Below are positions 12,031-23,519 of a stretch of 64,000 nucleotides of DNA, piece after piece (positions within the stretch are counted from its first letter, which is position 1; each line of letters begins with the position of its first letter). Under the pieces are notes generated by a model that saw only the letters and a program-made list of their open reading frames with translations, made no database searches and had not been told where the DNA came from. Source of the DNA: Progne subis subis (taxonomy: Eukaryota > Chordata > Aves > Passeriformes > Hirundinidae); NCBI GenBank assembly GCA_022316685.1, contig JAKJHU010001088.1, positions 1 through 64,000 of the forward strand. The letters are read 5' to 3'. A program made the position numbers and the translations under genes.

Positions 12031-12045
12031 TCTCCCCCTTTTTTG
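12031..12045 (-). other. Polypurine tract of the provirus
   Basis: The minus strand reads AAAAAAGGGGGAGA immediately before the TGTTGTG start of the 3' LTR. Confidence 0.8.
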
Positions 12046-12074
12046 TTTAAGAACATTAGAAGAAGAACATTAGG

Positions 12075-12341
12075 TTACACGGAATGTGGGTTTTCCCACC
12101 AATTACAATTGGTGGGGGAGTCAACCTGCTTTAGGTTTGCCAACTCTATGTGGTTGACTTCTGAGGTAGAAGGTATGAGACTATTCATAGCCTTGAAAAT
12201 CAAACAGCGTAGGATCCCGAACACTATTGTTACAAGGAAAAGAATAACAAGAAATAACAAAATTGTTTTAACTATAGAAGTCCACCACCCTGTAAGTCCC
12301 CAGCCTTTGAACAGTTTCTGTTTCTGCCGGAAGGAGTCCAC
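12075..12341 (-). pseudogene. Env transmembrane-subunit C-terminal remnant
   Basis: An 88-codon open frame lies between the integrase stop and the 3' LTR. It has a Trp-rich juxtamembrane stretch (GWWTS), a hydrophobic span of about 23 residues (roughly residues 25-47, rich in Leu, Ile, Val and Phe), Cys next to the membrane exit and a roughly 40-residue polar tail. This is how the anchor and cytoplasmic tail of a betaretroviral TM protein look, and its position fits. The surface subunit and most of TM are deleted, so no functional envelope is encoded. The start codon used by the open frame is incidental. The identification rests on topology and position rather than a matched sequence. Confidence 0.65.
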
Positions 12342-12343
12342 AT

Positions 12344-12775
12344 CTAGGAAGATTCTTTTTCTTCCATCCGGCGGCGTCTTCTTTTGGATGCAACGGCTAC
12401 TTGCCTCTTATCCCCTTCTGCTGGAGCTGGATTTTTAGGGACAAAAGGTTTCACCCACTTCTGGGGAATCCACCGAGGGCCTGAGGGAGTGGCCACGTAC
12501 GCATAGCCACGACCCCAGGTCACGAGCTCATAGGGACCTTTGGTTTCCCAAGTTTCTGGATCCCTAATCATGACCGGTGGACGCCGTGACAATTTGAACT
12601 GATTGCCACTGTTTAAATGGCGTACCACTGGTGGACTCATGTTTTCAAATGAACAGTTCAGAAAATTGATGGTAAACATGGCTTTGCAGAGTTTCTCATG
12701 TGGAGACATCCACACAGTTGTACTACTCTGTCTAGCCAGGACCTGTTTGAGTATCTGATGTGCTCGCTCAACCAC
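12344..12775 (-). pseudogene. Integrase C-terminal part (catalytic Glu helix and DNA-binding domain)
   Basis: 143 codons that continue integrase after a frame change near 12780. The first residues (VERAHQ) hold the third acidic residue of the DDE triad (Glu3 of this frame). Then come the C-terminal domain with DPETWE, VTWGRGYAYV, RWIPQKWVKPF and a basic tail (RRRRR near residue 136). The domain is the one retained in the two non-autonomous elements. It is split from the rest of integrase by the TAG at 12829-12831 and the frameshift, so it cannot be made as part of Pol here. Confidence 0.9.
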
Positions 12776-12828
12776 AGATGACCTGTGGGGGAGTGAGGGA
12801 TGCCAGTTTTATGTTCCACTCCCCACTG

Positions 12829-14826
12829 CTAGACAAACTCCAGGAACCCCTTGGACGTGTACGCTGGGCCGTTATCAGTTTTGATTTCTTTTGGAATCCC
12901 CAACACTGAAAAAGCTTGCACTAGGTGTTTCTTGGCATGTTCAGTCTTTTCCCCTGCATGGGCAGAGGCATACACTGCACCTGAATGTGTGTCAATGCTT
13001 ACATGAACATATTTGAGGTGTCCAAAACTAGGAATGTGTGTGATGTCTGTCTGCCATACCTCACAACTGCCAAGGCCCCGGGGGTTAACTCCCATACCCA
13101 TCGATGGCATCGCTTGGACCTGGCAGTTGGGACAGGTGGCCACAATGGCTCGAGCCTGGCTCCGTGTTAGCTGGAACTGACAGATCAGGCCTGGCACATT
13201 CTGATGGTATTGTTGGTGACTCAGCTTTACCTGTTGGAAGATATCAGGGAGACATGCATTTTCAACAGGTGCAGCAAGGGAATCTGCCTGACGATTCCCC
13301 TCTGCAATTTCACCTGGCAAATCAGTGTGTGATCTTACATGCATCACATAGAACAGATGTTCTCGATGAGAAATTAAATAAATTAGCCTTGAAAGCAATC
13401 TGAAGAGATGTTCATTGTCAATTTCTTTGAGCACAGCCTGCTCCGCTCTGGACACTACCCCCGCCACGTAAGCAGAGTCTGTTACCAAATTAATTGGTTC
13501 CGAGAACTTCTCAAAGGCTCTTACCACTGCAGCTAGTTCAGCCACTTGGGGGGATCCCTCCACAAACTCCACATCAGCTTCCCAACGCTGAGTCTGAGGA
13601 TTTCTCCAAGTCATCACCGACTTGTGGGAAGCCCCGGATGCGTCCGTGAACACTGTGAGAGCCTTGAGTGGTCTCCGACTCCTCTTCTCACGAGGAATGA
13701 GGTGGAATTCCTCATTGAGCAACTTGTGAGACGGGGCATGGACTGATATTTGTCCCCTGTAGCTGTCCAGTGATAACTGGAGACTGGCATTGCTCTGGAG
13801 CAAATGCTCAAACATCTCTTTGGTCAATCTCTTGGGAGAGTTCCTTCCCTCCTTAGAAAGTTTGACCGGAAGGTGAATACATGTAAAGTCACAACCAGCC
13901 AGTTCACACAATCTCACCCTTGCCTTCCGAATCAGTTGAGCTATCAACTCTTGCGGCTCAGTGATGGTCTTGGATCTTTGGTGAGAGAGGAAGACCCACT
14001 CTATGATCAAGAGTGAATCTCTCTGCCCCTCGATCCATTGAAAAATCAAACCATGCAAATGTGGCAGTTTTCCTAGGACAATGAATTGGAAAGGTATGTT
14101 TGGCTCACATCGATGAGCCTGCCTCTCTGATAAGGCTTTCTGTACCTTTTCGATTGCTGTCTTTGCCTCTGGGGTCAGTTCCCTGGGAGAAACCAGCTCC
14201 TTCTCCCCCTTCAATAAATTGAAGAGAAGGTCTAAATCTTCATTTGTGAGGCCTAGCCAAGGTCTTACCCAATTCAAAGACCCACACAAGGAGTGGAGAT
14301 CTGCTAGGGTTTTGGGATTACACTCAATTTCCAATTTCTGCGGAACAATGGTCTTTGCAGTTATTTGTAGACCCAGGTACTTCCAAGGTGGCATCCTTTG
14401 AACTTTATCTTCCTGTAACTGAAATCCAGCAGAGGTTAAAACCTTAACCACTAGGTCAAGCGTGTGTTGGAGTATAGAGTCATTGGGGGCACACACGAGT
14501 AGATCATCCATGTAGTGAAGGATGATGGCATCCTTTCTTTTGGCACGTACCGATGACAGTAATGAGGCTACGTACTGTTGGCATATGAAAGGACTAGATT
14601 TCAGACCTTGGGGAAGTACTTTCCAGTGATATCTCTTCATTGGGGCTTCTCGATTAATGGTAGGAATCGAGAATGCAAACTGTGGGGCATCTTCTGGGTG
14701 TAGAGGAATTTGGAAGAAACAATCTTTGATATCTAAAACAGCCAATTGCCAGTATCGAGGGAGCATTGTTGGAGAAGGCATCCCTGGTTGGAGTGGTCCC
14801 ATGTCCTCTATAATTTTGTTTATTTC
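12829..14826 (-). pseudogene. Pol: RT palm to integrase core
   Basis: About 665 open codons between the in-frame TGA at 14827-14829 and the TAG at 12829-12831. Numbering from the Met at 14802: RT palm with an LDIKDCFF aspartate motif (residues 23-30) and YMDD at 97-100. RNase H follows with D387 (FTDAS), E422, D442 and D507. Integrase has an HHCC zinc-binding set (H529, H533, C557, C560) and core residues D586 and D643 (TDNGPAY). The third acidic residue is in the next segment. Order and motifs are betaretroviral/ERV-K-like. The frame is very long for a dead element, in line with low LTR divergence. Two nonsense changes and a frameshift prevent a full Pol. Confidence 0.95.
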
Positions 14827-15056
14827 TCAGAGGTCATGGAGCAACCTCCACTTGTCCTTTCCCGGTTTCTTTATTACAAAGACTGGGAAATTCCAAGGGC
14901 TTGTTGTCTCTTCTAGGTGACCTTGAGCCACCTGTTCCTCCACAAGCTCCTCAAGCGCCTTGAGCTTCTCTTTACTCAATGGCCACTGTGCTACCCATCT
15001 TGGGTTATTGTCCAAACACTTTAGTTTGTGGGTAGGGCGCTCCACAGTGGCTATTT
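14827..15056 (-). pseudogene. Pol N-terminus (start of RT)
   Basis: About 75 codons from the pro-pol junction to the TGA at 14827-14829. They contain [19 protein letters not shown], then [21 protein letters not shown] (fingers region of retroviral RT). The stop falls in the highly conserved motif just after LHDL and is best explained by a single transition. The frame is -1 relative to pro, at a T-run (15059-15063 on the other strand) next to the pro stop TAG at 15057-15059, so a second -1 shift is probable here, as is usual for betaretroviruses. Confidence 0.88.
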
Positions 15057-15923
15057 CTAAAAATCCTGGGGTGTCTTAGGAATGACCAATTGGACTCCCC
15101 ACTGCGACATGGTGTCTCTCCCCCATAAGGGAGCCTTATATTCAGCAACGAATGGACGGACATTTGCCAATTTCCCGTCAGGTCCCTCAATTTGCACTAT
15201 GTTTTTTCAGATTTTTGCCATTGTGATTCCTCCTATGCCCTGAAGTTTGCCTGCCACAGGTTGCAACTCCCAATGTGATGGCCACATGCTCTCAGGTATA
15301 ACAGTAATGTCTGCGCCGGAGTCGAGCACCCCCTCCACGTGGAGGCGGTCTGACCCATGGGCTAAGTTACATGCCAGAGAAGGTTTGTTCTCCCCCACCA
15401 CCTCTGCCCAGTAGACTTCCGGTGATTTTCCATCTGCTAGGACCTCAGCCGGAATAGGAATGGCCTGGGCAAGAACTTGCCCCTCCACCAGGTAGAATGG
15501 TGGGTGCATGCAGCGTGCCAACAGCATGAGGCCTGTTATCTTTCCCTTAATGGTCATGGGAGCTACCTCAACCTCCAAGGGTGTGTGTGCTGTGTCCCCA
15601 ATAACAAAATACTCACTGTTCGGTTCCATGTGGTTAACCTTCATGTCCTGTGAAATGTTTTGCAGGTCCACTGTAATTACTGTCCAATCAGTAGATCTGA
15701 AATGAAAACCTTTGGTAGTCACGAGCCTATATCGGCCTCGCGGCTGCCATACCTTGTTAGTTGAACATTTGACATTTTTATTTTTCTGTACCCCCACACC
15801 CTGCGACCTGCCCTCCCCCTTTTTTGTTAAGAGAGAGACATTTGCCACGGTATGGCCTTGTAAATTTCTTTCTTGGCGCGTCAAGGAGATAAAATCTGGG
15901 TCGCGCTGTGAATTCAGTTTTTT
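15057..15923 (-). pseudogene. Pro: dUTPase-like segment plus aspartic protease
   Basis: This frame is entered by a -1 shift from gag. The first roughly 140 codons include a stretch ending VEGQVLAQAIPIP, resembling the last conserved motif of retroviral dUTPases; the dUTPase label is tentative. The protease follows, with its active site LDSGADITVI (DSG at residues 188-190 from the codon at 15884) and a flap-like LQGIGG. An in-frame TGA at 15207-15209 interrupts it, and the same frame continues with the C-terminal protease part including LWGRDTMSQWG before its natural TAG at 15057-15059. The protein acts in polyprotein maturation. This copy would be cut short of the C-terminal strands needed for a dimer. 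Confidence 0.88.
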
Positions 15924-17375
15924 TGATTTTTTGACTTGCGTTTCTGGTTTTCCAGGCAGGCCTTGGCGAAGTGTCCTGGCCTTTTGCAGCGGTGGCAGAT
16001 GACGTGCTGCAGCTGGTCTGATGACATTGGTTGCCTCCTTGCTCCTGGTGCTGCAGTTGCCACAGGCTTTGGGTGTGTCAGTCCCGGATGCCTTTCAGGT
16101 GCACTGAAAAGTTCCGCTCTCCTGGTACAGGCTTCTATCATCTGTGCGAGACTAGGCGATGGGTCAAGGGGAAGGCTAAGAATGATTCTACGACAGGTCT
16201 CATTAGCATTCCTCTGAGCCATCTCCTTAATCAATTCTGCCTGTACCATTGGGTCTTGCACTTGTCTTTCCACTTGACTTCTCAGACGGTCCACAAACTG
16301 CAAGAAATTCTCTGAAGGAAACTGTTTAATGTTAACATAACTGGTCTTTATCTCAGGTGATGGAATCTGATAAAAAGTCTTTTCTGCAGCATTACAGATC
16401 TTATCTAAAACTGACTTGGATAACAACCGAATTTGCTCATTCACACTAGATAAATCACCTTCACCACACAAATGATCATGTGTGATGTCATTGTCATCGC
16501 TGTCCTGAGCATCAGGAGTTTGCTGAATTTCCTGCAATACTGTTTTCAAAGCTTTTTTCCATAATCCTTCCCATAGGTCATACTCTGAGGGAGTTAATAG
16601 GCATCTGAATAAATCTTTAATGTCACTGGGTACCATCTCATTTGAACTGAAGGTAGCTTTCATCATGCCCTTAAATATTTCACTGGATCTCCCAAATTGT
16701 TTCTGCATTTTACACAGCTCTTTTTTATCTTGGTATGAAAAAGGCAGATACTCTTTACGCACATGTCTTTTGCCTACATATACTACAGGAGCCACAGATG
16801 GTATGCTTTCTTGATCATTATTCTGAGTTGCTAAAAATCCTGCTGCTTCTCTATTACCCAGGCAGCCAGAGGGTGTTGTCCCACCCCCTCCCTGGGATCC
16901 AGCAACAGGCAGCTCTTCCCTCCTCCCCCGGGGCCCCAGGCTAGGCTGCTCCTTAGCCCTTGCTGCAGGGGGGCCACTCACCCCTCCGCTGCTGCGGGCT
17001 GGCAGCCGCCCGTCACTATCTTTCACTCCATCCGCGCTGGCACTGGTGACTGCAAGGGACCCTCCCCGCTCCTCCTTGGCGCTGCCGCTCGGAGGGAGGG
17101 GGAGGCACTGGGGAGAAGGGTGGGGTGGGGGATTGGGTGAGAGATAAGGGGTCGGGGCGGGAAGTGGGGGGAAGAAGGGATAGTGGGAAGGAGGAGGAAT
17201 ACAATGCCGTCCACCTTCAGGGCTGACCGCGTGGTGCGAGCCCCCCAGGGTCTCATCCATGCGGCCAGAGCCCCGAGAGGAAAAAAGTGCATCTTGCTGA
17301 GGGAAAACAGGTGGGAGAGGAGGGTATAAGGACGATGGGTGAGTTTGAGGAGCAGAATCCAGTATGGAATCAGGG
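15914..17375 (-). pseudogene. Gag: proline-rich linker, capsid and nucleocapsid
   Basis: The open frame from about 17375 to the TGA at 15914-15916 includes 448 codons from the Met at 17260. A proline-rich region (about residues 20-70) precedes capsid. The major homology region QFPSENFLQFVDRLR is at residues 313-327. Nucleocapsid holds one CCHC knuckle, C422-x2-C425-x4-H430-x4-C435; betaretroviruses often have two. The basic C-terminus leads into the frameshift site. The frame is joined to matrix only across a one-base frame change near 17372, the sole obvious lesion in gag. Gag forms the particle shell and packages RNA. Confidence 0.93.
15917..15923 (-). promoter_or_regulatory. Gag-pro -1 ribosomal frameshift heptamer
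   Basis: CAA AAA AAC TGA ends gag, so A-AAA-AAC lies in the gag phase right before the stop. The -1 frame runs openly into pro. This is the classical betaretroviral arrangement. Confidence 0.85.
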
Positions 17376-17699
17376 AATCCCTGCTTCTCGGGAACAGGGA
17401 ATTGCTGAGCATGGCTGTCTGCTGTTTTCTGCTTCTAACAGCTTCTTGCGTACTTGTAAGAATATTGGAATAAATAAAGAAATTTTGTTTTCCCCATTTT
17501 CAACTTTTAAAGTTATTAATTTTCCCACATCATCCCAAAATGAAACCGAATTTATATCTTGTAAAGTACTGTCTGGAATCTCAGCTGACAGCCAGGAAAT
17601 AAATTTGATTAAGAGCTTATCAGGAAATTTTAGATCTGTTGAAATGTTTCTAAGTTGTTTAAAAGCACTCTTTTGATTTCTCGATAAACGTATGCCCAT
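17370..17699 (-). pseudogene. Gag matrix domain
   Basis: 109 codons beginning MGIRLSRNQK, a myristoylation-type start that matches the MGA(K/R)LSVSQK starts of both non-autonomous copies. Helical matrix features follow (LIKFISWLSAEIPDS...). The frame ends at the point where the capsid frame begins, showing a single-base frame change. The start is chosen because MG-x-x-x-S is the expected Gag N-terminus and the leader upstream is non-coding. Confidence 0.88.
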
Positions 17700-18277
17700 G
17701 TTTCTGATGCTTTAAAAGGCAAACTGTTCGAAAAATCTTAACCTCTGACGTTAAAAACCAAAGACGTCGCCGCGTCCCGCTCGCTCCCGAGGTATCAGAG
17801 GCAAGGCGGGCTGGCCGCGGCTCGGAGCGGCTCTCTGTAGCCGCTTCTCCCGACTGCGGGGACACAGGCAGGGGGCTGTCCCGGTGCCGGCTTCTGTCCC
17901 GGGACCCTCCCGCAGCTAGCCCACCCCAAAAACGCGCGGTTTTCCCCGGTACACGGAACTCCAGCCGTTCCGCAGAGAAAAAAAAATCTCTAACCGCGTT
18001 ACGCAACACACTGCAGCGCAGGGTCCTAAAGCCCTCTCACTATTAAACTATAGGGATCTTCTAGCGGACCCTGGGGCACGTGCTGCAACGTCAGGGTTTT
18101 CTGTCTAAAGGTCGACTCACTTTTGTAGTAAAAGCGAACTCCCGACCCTGTCCTGGCACCCCGAGCTACTCGAAAGCCGCCGATAGTGGCCAGGTAGTTG
18201 CACCTCCCAAAGAGCTTTATTAACCCCTGAAATAGGGAGTCCCGCTTCATGCGTGGGCTTATTAATATTTCATAACA
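17700..18277 (-). other. Untranslated leader of the provirus
   Basis: A 0.58-kb GC-rich block (especially 17760-17900) between PBS and gag. By position it should carry the packaging signal and a splice donor for env, but I cannot pick either out with confidence. Confidence 0.6.
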
Positions 18278-18295
18278 AACCGACGTTGGGGGCCA
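18278..18295 (-). other. Primer binding site, lysine-tRNA type
   Basis: Two bases after the 5' LTR the minus strand reads TGGCCCCCAACGTCGG, two mismatches from the Lys1,2-type site TGGCGCCCAACGTGGG. The assignment is by similarity. Confidence 0.7.
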
Positions 18296-18297
18296 AC

Positions 18298-18644
18298 TGA
18301 AACTATACTTCCCTCTAGCCACCCCCCCGGCTCTCGCTAGCTCAGTTATTCAGGGGTTTTAGGGAAATATATTTCAGAGAGACAGAATAGAGATTTCAAA
18401 AGAGTGGCTCTCACCCCCAGCTTCCGTCCAAGCTTTATTCTCGATGTGATGTTCCAGGAGGCCGAGGAGAGAGAGAGTGAACCAGGAAGAAACAGGGGTA
18501 TATCTAGTTTTGGGCCAAGGAAAGATATTGGCCCTGAGCCAATAGGGTCAGGAGTAGGTATGATAGGGAAAAAGGGTTGAACTACATAGCACAGGTTTCA
18601 GGGGGACTCTGAGGGGGAAAACCATTCCTCAGAGGAACACAACA
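18298..18644 (-). repeat. 5' LTR of the provirus
   Basis: 347 bp, TG...CA, paired with 11685-12030. The AATAAA signal (minus strand) is at 18434-18439. Confidence 0.93.
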
Positions 18645-21600
18645 GCTTTTGGTCAGAAAAGTATAGAAAAACAAAGTAGTATTTGAGGCTTATTATGAGC
18701 TGAGAATAATTATTCCCTATATCTGTTACCCCACCTTGGGGGGGAAGGGTAAACTTGACTGATGGAGCAGAGGGAATATTACCAAGAAGGGAAAGAGTGA
18801 TGCTGTAATCTTAGGGTAGGGAATGAAACCCAGTGGGGAGAGGAATGCAATACCATAAACTTGGATCTTTATGATCCCAGGGTTTTGGTACTCAGCTGAG
18901 ATTACAGAGTTACAGGTCTGTGCTGAAGCACCTTTCTCAGTCAGCTCTGAGGTTGGCCACATTCAGAATCAGAATTCAGTGGGGTTTGCTTTCACAGTCA
19001 TTTCAATTATCTGCTATTATGGAGTTGCCGTCAGGTAGAGTTTCTCTGTGCTCATACACGTCCACAAAATAGGGAAAATTTCTACATTCCTGTAGGTTAA
19101 ATCTCACTTAACTGATAATACTTCTGTGGTTTTATATATTCATATTAGCATCTTTTCAAAACATGAAGATTTTATAGGCAAAATTTAATGTGAATTTTGC
19201 CAAAAATTTCCTTCTGCCCTTTTATTTTCTCATGGTCCTAAAGGTTTGTGCTTGTTTGAAAAATCCTTCTCCTACTGTACATTGGTAGTAGAAATAACAA
19301 CCTTGTCTGCCTCTGGAGCTAACAAATGAAATACCACCAGTCACAAAATCTGGGAAGGTAAAGGTGAAGCAGTGGAGCTGCATCCCTACATTATTGCCTG
19401 TCTAATTTCATACTGGTCCAGGTCCACCAGCAAACAGGGGTATTTTCTGTGTAGTGGAGTTCAGCCCTCAGATGTTTACTCCTGGACAGAATCACCTAAT
19501 CATAGAGGCTCCTTTGGATTGCTGGGAACAATTCCTCCTTTCAACATGGACATAGGTGCAGAGGAGTGCTTCTATGTTCTTTCATTTATTATTTTTTGAA
19601 AGATGAATTTCTGTTTTCTGCCTTTGAAGGGCCTTTGCCAAGACTGTGAAAACACCAAAACTTGTAATGCAGAGATTAAAAACAGTTAAGGCAAGAGCAG
19701 TTTCCCATTGCATCATCCTGCAAATTGCTATGACAGCATTGTACCACCACAGCACAATGCACCCCTGTTAGGGAATTAATGTTGGCTCCCCTGGGTTAAT
19801 AGGTTTAAACAGTCACATTTTTTACAACTTCCACTGAGTTGAGACTTACTGAGACACAGCATAGTAGAAACCAGCAGTATTTCAAAAACTTTTTATTGTA
19901 ATACATTTCTCTAAATTGGCATTGAATTCAGATACAGGTCAAAAATAAAGCTTGGAAGGGTCTGATACAATTCAGACACATGACATCAGTGTTTGTAATA
20001 GGTGATTCCCTATTTGGAAAGTTTCCATGCAAATATTTGTGGATGTATGCGTGAAAATAAAGTAATTCTAAAAAAAAAAAAAAAAAAAAAAAGGGCTAAA
20101 TTAACTTGCATGAAAGGAGATTTATAGCTTCTCAGTGTCCTGGCATATCTTTGCACAGGGTTGGAGTGTGTACTGTGGTTCTGTCTGTGCCTTGGCCAGC
20201 ATCAGCTGTTGGGATGGAGCTGTGCGGTTCCTGTGCTGATCCCAGTGCCGGCCTTGTCATCTGTTCACATCACTGCTGAGCTTTCACACACAGGTGGAAA
20301 AATCCTAAAAACCTGTTCAGCGCTTTGGTTCTACCTGCTGAATAGTCAGATACTTTAGGAGATTAAAAAAAGAAAGAAAATTAGTCAGAATGCAAATTGC
20401 ATAATAATATTGGCTATAATTTGCAGTGGTTCCCAGCTCTGACTGGATCCAGAATCCAAGCAGAGCCAGCCAAGCAGCTGAGCTGAGGTTTGCAAGGCTC
20501 AGAATAAACCTGGCCACGTCTCTGGCACTTCCACATTTGGTTTAGCTGGACATTGTGGGGGAGCATTGTTTTCATAACAGATCTGTAATTTGAATTTGTG
20601 GTCTGGGTGTGTTGTTAGTGGCACGATTCCAGCCTGAACAGGCCCCCTCCTGCAAGGTTTGGTCTAAGCAGAATGGGAACAAGGGGTATGAAGACACAGC
20701 AGCAGGAACTTTGTCCCACTGGCTGTGATCCAGAGCTAAATGCACTGTATTTTATCTGTGCCAGTGCACCTCCACTGCCATAGTTACTAATTTTATGCAG
20801 TTCTGTTAAATTTCTGTGTGTATCCCTGCATCTACTGGAGTCACACTTCCAGGTTCCTCACTGCCACACCCTTAAATTGAGCTGGGGCCATGTGGAACAT
20901 GGATCAGCCTCCAGCTTGTCTGCAGCCATGAATCTTCCCAATTCAGAAATTTGGTGAGTTATCCCCCTTTTTCCTGTGGTTGTATTTGACATGAAAAAAG
21001 TAAAAACAGGAATGTTGAGGTACTGTTACATCTGCAGGCACACTCATAAGTAATTAGTTATTTAAAGTTTTAAATATCAATGAACCAAAAAGCCTTTTTT
21101 TGGTTTTAGACTTACTTTGTAATGCCTGATTTCAGAAATAAGCAATTAAGCTTTGTTAAGTAAGAACCACTATAGTGACAATTGAATACAAGGAATTCAG
21201 GTAATTTTTATGACGGGGATCCCAAGTCAAATTTTAAATAAGTACTGGATTTTCACTAATTGAGATATTTTTTTTTAGGATGAACACAGTGATAATGTGA
21301 TACATTCCATTCTTAAAGGTAAAGTTATAAAGTTGTAATATTCCACCGGAGTCCCAAGCTCTGAGCAATTCAGTGCTGTTAAGGAGTGTTTTTTTCTCTA
21401 AAAGTAACACCAATCACGATGACAGAGAAAGTTCAGATTTGTGATGCTTTAGAACAAACTTCCACTGACATTTTCTCTCAGGACATTCCTGGCTGAAATT
21501 CCCTAGAGAATTGGGTGGGGAGATGGTGTTTTGGAGTGTCAGAGCCTTTCTTCTGCACCTGTCCTGTGTTCCCTGGCAGGTGAGCTATGCCTGGGCTCTC

Positions 21601-22446
21601 CTAGTGCTGGCATGGGCACTGCCCTGAGCATTGCCATAGGCACCAGATTCTCATGATCCAACAACTTCATGTATGATTAATGTTAATTGCCCCTTTTGCA
21701 TGGATGACTTTTTCCCTGCTGCTGAATTGGCTCCTCTTGCCTTTGATGTGGCTGGTGATCCAATGTCCTGCCATGGCTAGACAAGTGATCAGTTTGCCAG
21801 CGCCAAGAGGAGACAGAATGAGGTTGCTGCAGGGTCAGGGTTTGCTTCTCTCCTTAAACACTGAAAGGTCAAACAGAGTTTAACTACCACTGGCATCTTT
21901 GAAACCTTGTAATAAATGCCAAGGCAAGGAAATTATTTTAAGTCTGTGCTACAACTAAAAATCTGAAGATAACAGGGAAGAATTTTAACTCATCAGGATG
22001 TTACATTTATTGGTAAATACTTCAATAAGTACCTTTCACAATCTGTAGGGGGTATTTCATGATCTTTGAGGAGATGAAAAATTTTAATTTCTGATTTCTG
22101 TACCAGTTTCAGGAAGGTAACTAAGACTGAGGGTGTATGTGTGTTTTATTTAGCTTTTTTTTAAGTGTTATTTTTGTTGTGTTTTTTTTTATTTACATCT
22201 GAGCACTTGCACCACTTACTGCCACTATTAGCAGGACAATTTACACAGTGTGTCATACAGTACTTCAGTATTTTTGCTTTAATCCTAATAAAATATGTTG
22301 CTATTGAAGAAATCTGTGATACATATGAGAGCTTCCTAAATCACAGGTCTAGCATATTTTTGTACCAAATAGCTCCAGCCTCATGAAATCAATACTTAAT
22401 TTATTAACTGGATCTCTTTTGAAAAAAAACCCAACAAAATCAGCAG
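18645..22446. other. Intronic DNA without a gene
   Basis: Non-coding sequence with short chance ORFs only. The poly(A)-signal plus A-run at 20056-20092 is listed separately. Confidence 0.5.
20056..20092 (+). other. Poly(A) signal followed by a 23-base A-run
   Basis: AATAAA at 20056-20061 is followed after eight bases by 23 A (20070-20092). This is the layout of a retroposed transcript tail. No parent gene or flanking target duplication was recognised, so a plain microsatellite is equally possible. Confidence 0.4.
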
Positions 22447-23005
22447 TGCTGGTTTAGGGCAAATTTATGAGAGAACCCCTGAATGGGGTCCCTCTGGAAA
22501 GTGAACCCAAACAGCCCCCTCCCCCCCAGCTAGTCCAGGAAAAGAACTTCCTTAGAGAAAAGTGGAAAAAACAATTTATTTAACAAACAAAGTGCCCACA
22601 AGCATAAAGAATGAATAATATGAAACAATAAAACCTCTCATTGCTCTGAAGCAGGATGGTAAATTCAGAAAGTCCTTGCTGTGGGTACCTCAGCTCGCTC
22701 AGTCTCTTATCAGTTCCTCTGATGCTGGAAAAATGATGTCCTGGGACCTGGGGAACCAGGCATGAGATCTGGGTGTCTCTCTGGATTTTCAGTCCAGGAC
22801 AGGTTTAAACAGTCCCAAGAAAAACAAAAAAAACAGTCCAGGGAGCTTCTCTGCCTCAGCTAGCTAAAACTAAGAGAAAAGCAGGTCTCCGTGCTGCTGT
22901 TATCAGGGGTTACTTAGTCTTAAAGGTACAGAACTTAACATGCAGCATAAACAGAACAGACAATTGGGGATACAAGCATCAAAAAGTCACCCCAGGACAC
23001 CTGGC
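22447..23005 (-). mobile_element. LTR-like repeat, unassigned family
   Basis: A block starting TGCTGGTTTAGGG and probably ending CCCCAGGACA differs in composition from its surroundings. It has a minus-strand AATAAA near 22575 at the distance from one end seen in LTRs. No target duplication was found, so the boundaries and orientation are provisional. Confidence 0.45.
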
Positions 23006-23519
23006 AAGGCTACCTCCTGCCAATTCATAAATAGCTGATGACAAAAATGGAGAAGTGTAGAAGTAAAATTCAGATCTTAATGATCAAAGTACTGGGTACC
23101 TTATCTATCACAGCTTGGAATAAACATATCACAGAAAGTGTCATATCTCCTTGACACTGCAAAACATAATGGTTTCCCTTGTTATCTGGCCGAGCTGCCA
23201 AGGCTACAGAGTTTATAGGCTGATAAGATAATGTGCTGCTGCTAATCCACTTCACTTGCAGAAATATGAAGTACTATTGAAATATATTTCTACTTGGTTT
23301 ATTCTTTGCTCTTCAGAGGGTAGGATACTATTTCAGTTCCTCTAAAGAAGCTCAGAGAGTGAAAAGCAAAACATCAGGATAAATTATACTAAATGGTGGA
23401 CTAGACCCCAGAGGAAATCATGCTTCTCTGGTACAGTATTCCTCCATTTATCTTTCAAATGTTACGTCTAATGTTAATTTTGTAAAGGGAAAGCATTCAA
23501 AGGTTCATCTGATCCTTTA

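Larger units (their letters stand above)
11685..18644 (-). mobile_element. ERV-K-like (betaretroviral) provirus, nearly full gag-pro-pol, env lost
   Basis: A 6.96-kb provirus on the minus strand: 5' LTR, lysine-type PBS, 0.58-kb leader, gag, pro with a dUTPase-like segment, pol, an 88-codon env stub, polypurine tract, 3' LTR. The LTRs (346 and 347 bp) differ at about eight substitutions and one indel by eye, roughly 2-3 percent, so it is fairly young. Known breaks are a frameshift in gag near 17372 and stops at 15207-15209 (pro), 14827-14829 (RT) and 12829-12831 (integrase). There is also a frameshift near 12780 and a large deletion of env. Most RT, RNase H and integrase catalytic residues are still visible. 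The six bases on either side (GTTGGT left, GCTTTT right) do not match. Confidence 0.93.

Noticed and set aside
13104..13403. Plus-strand ORFs across the provirus
   Set aside because: They are the reverse strand of pol and carry no family motifs.
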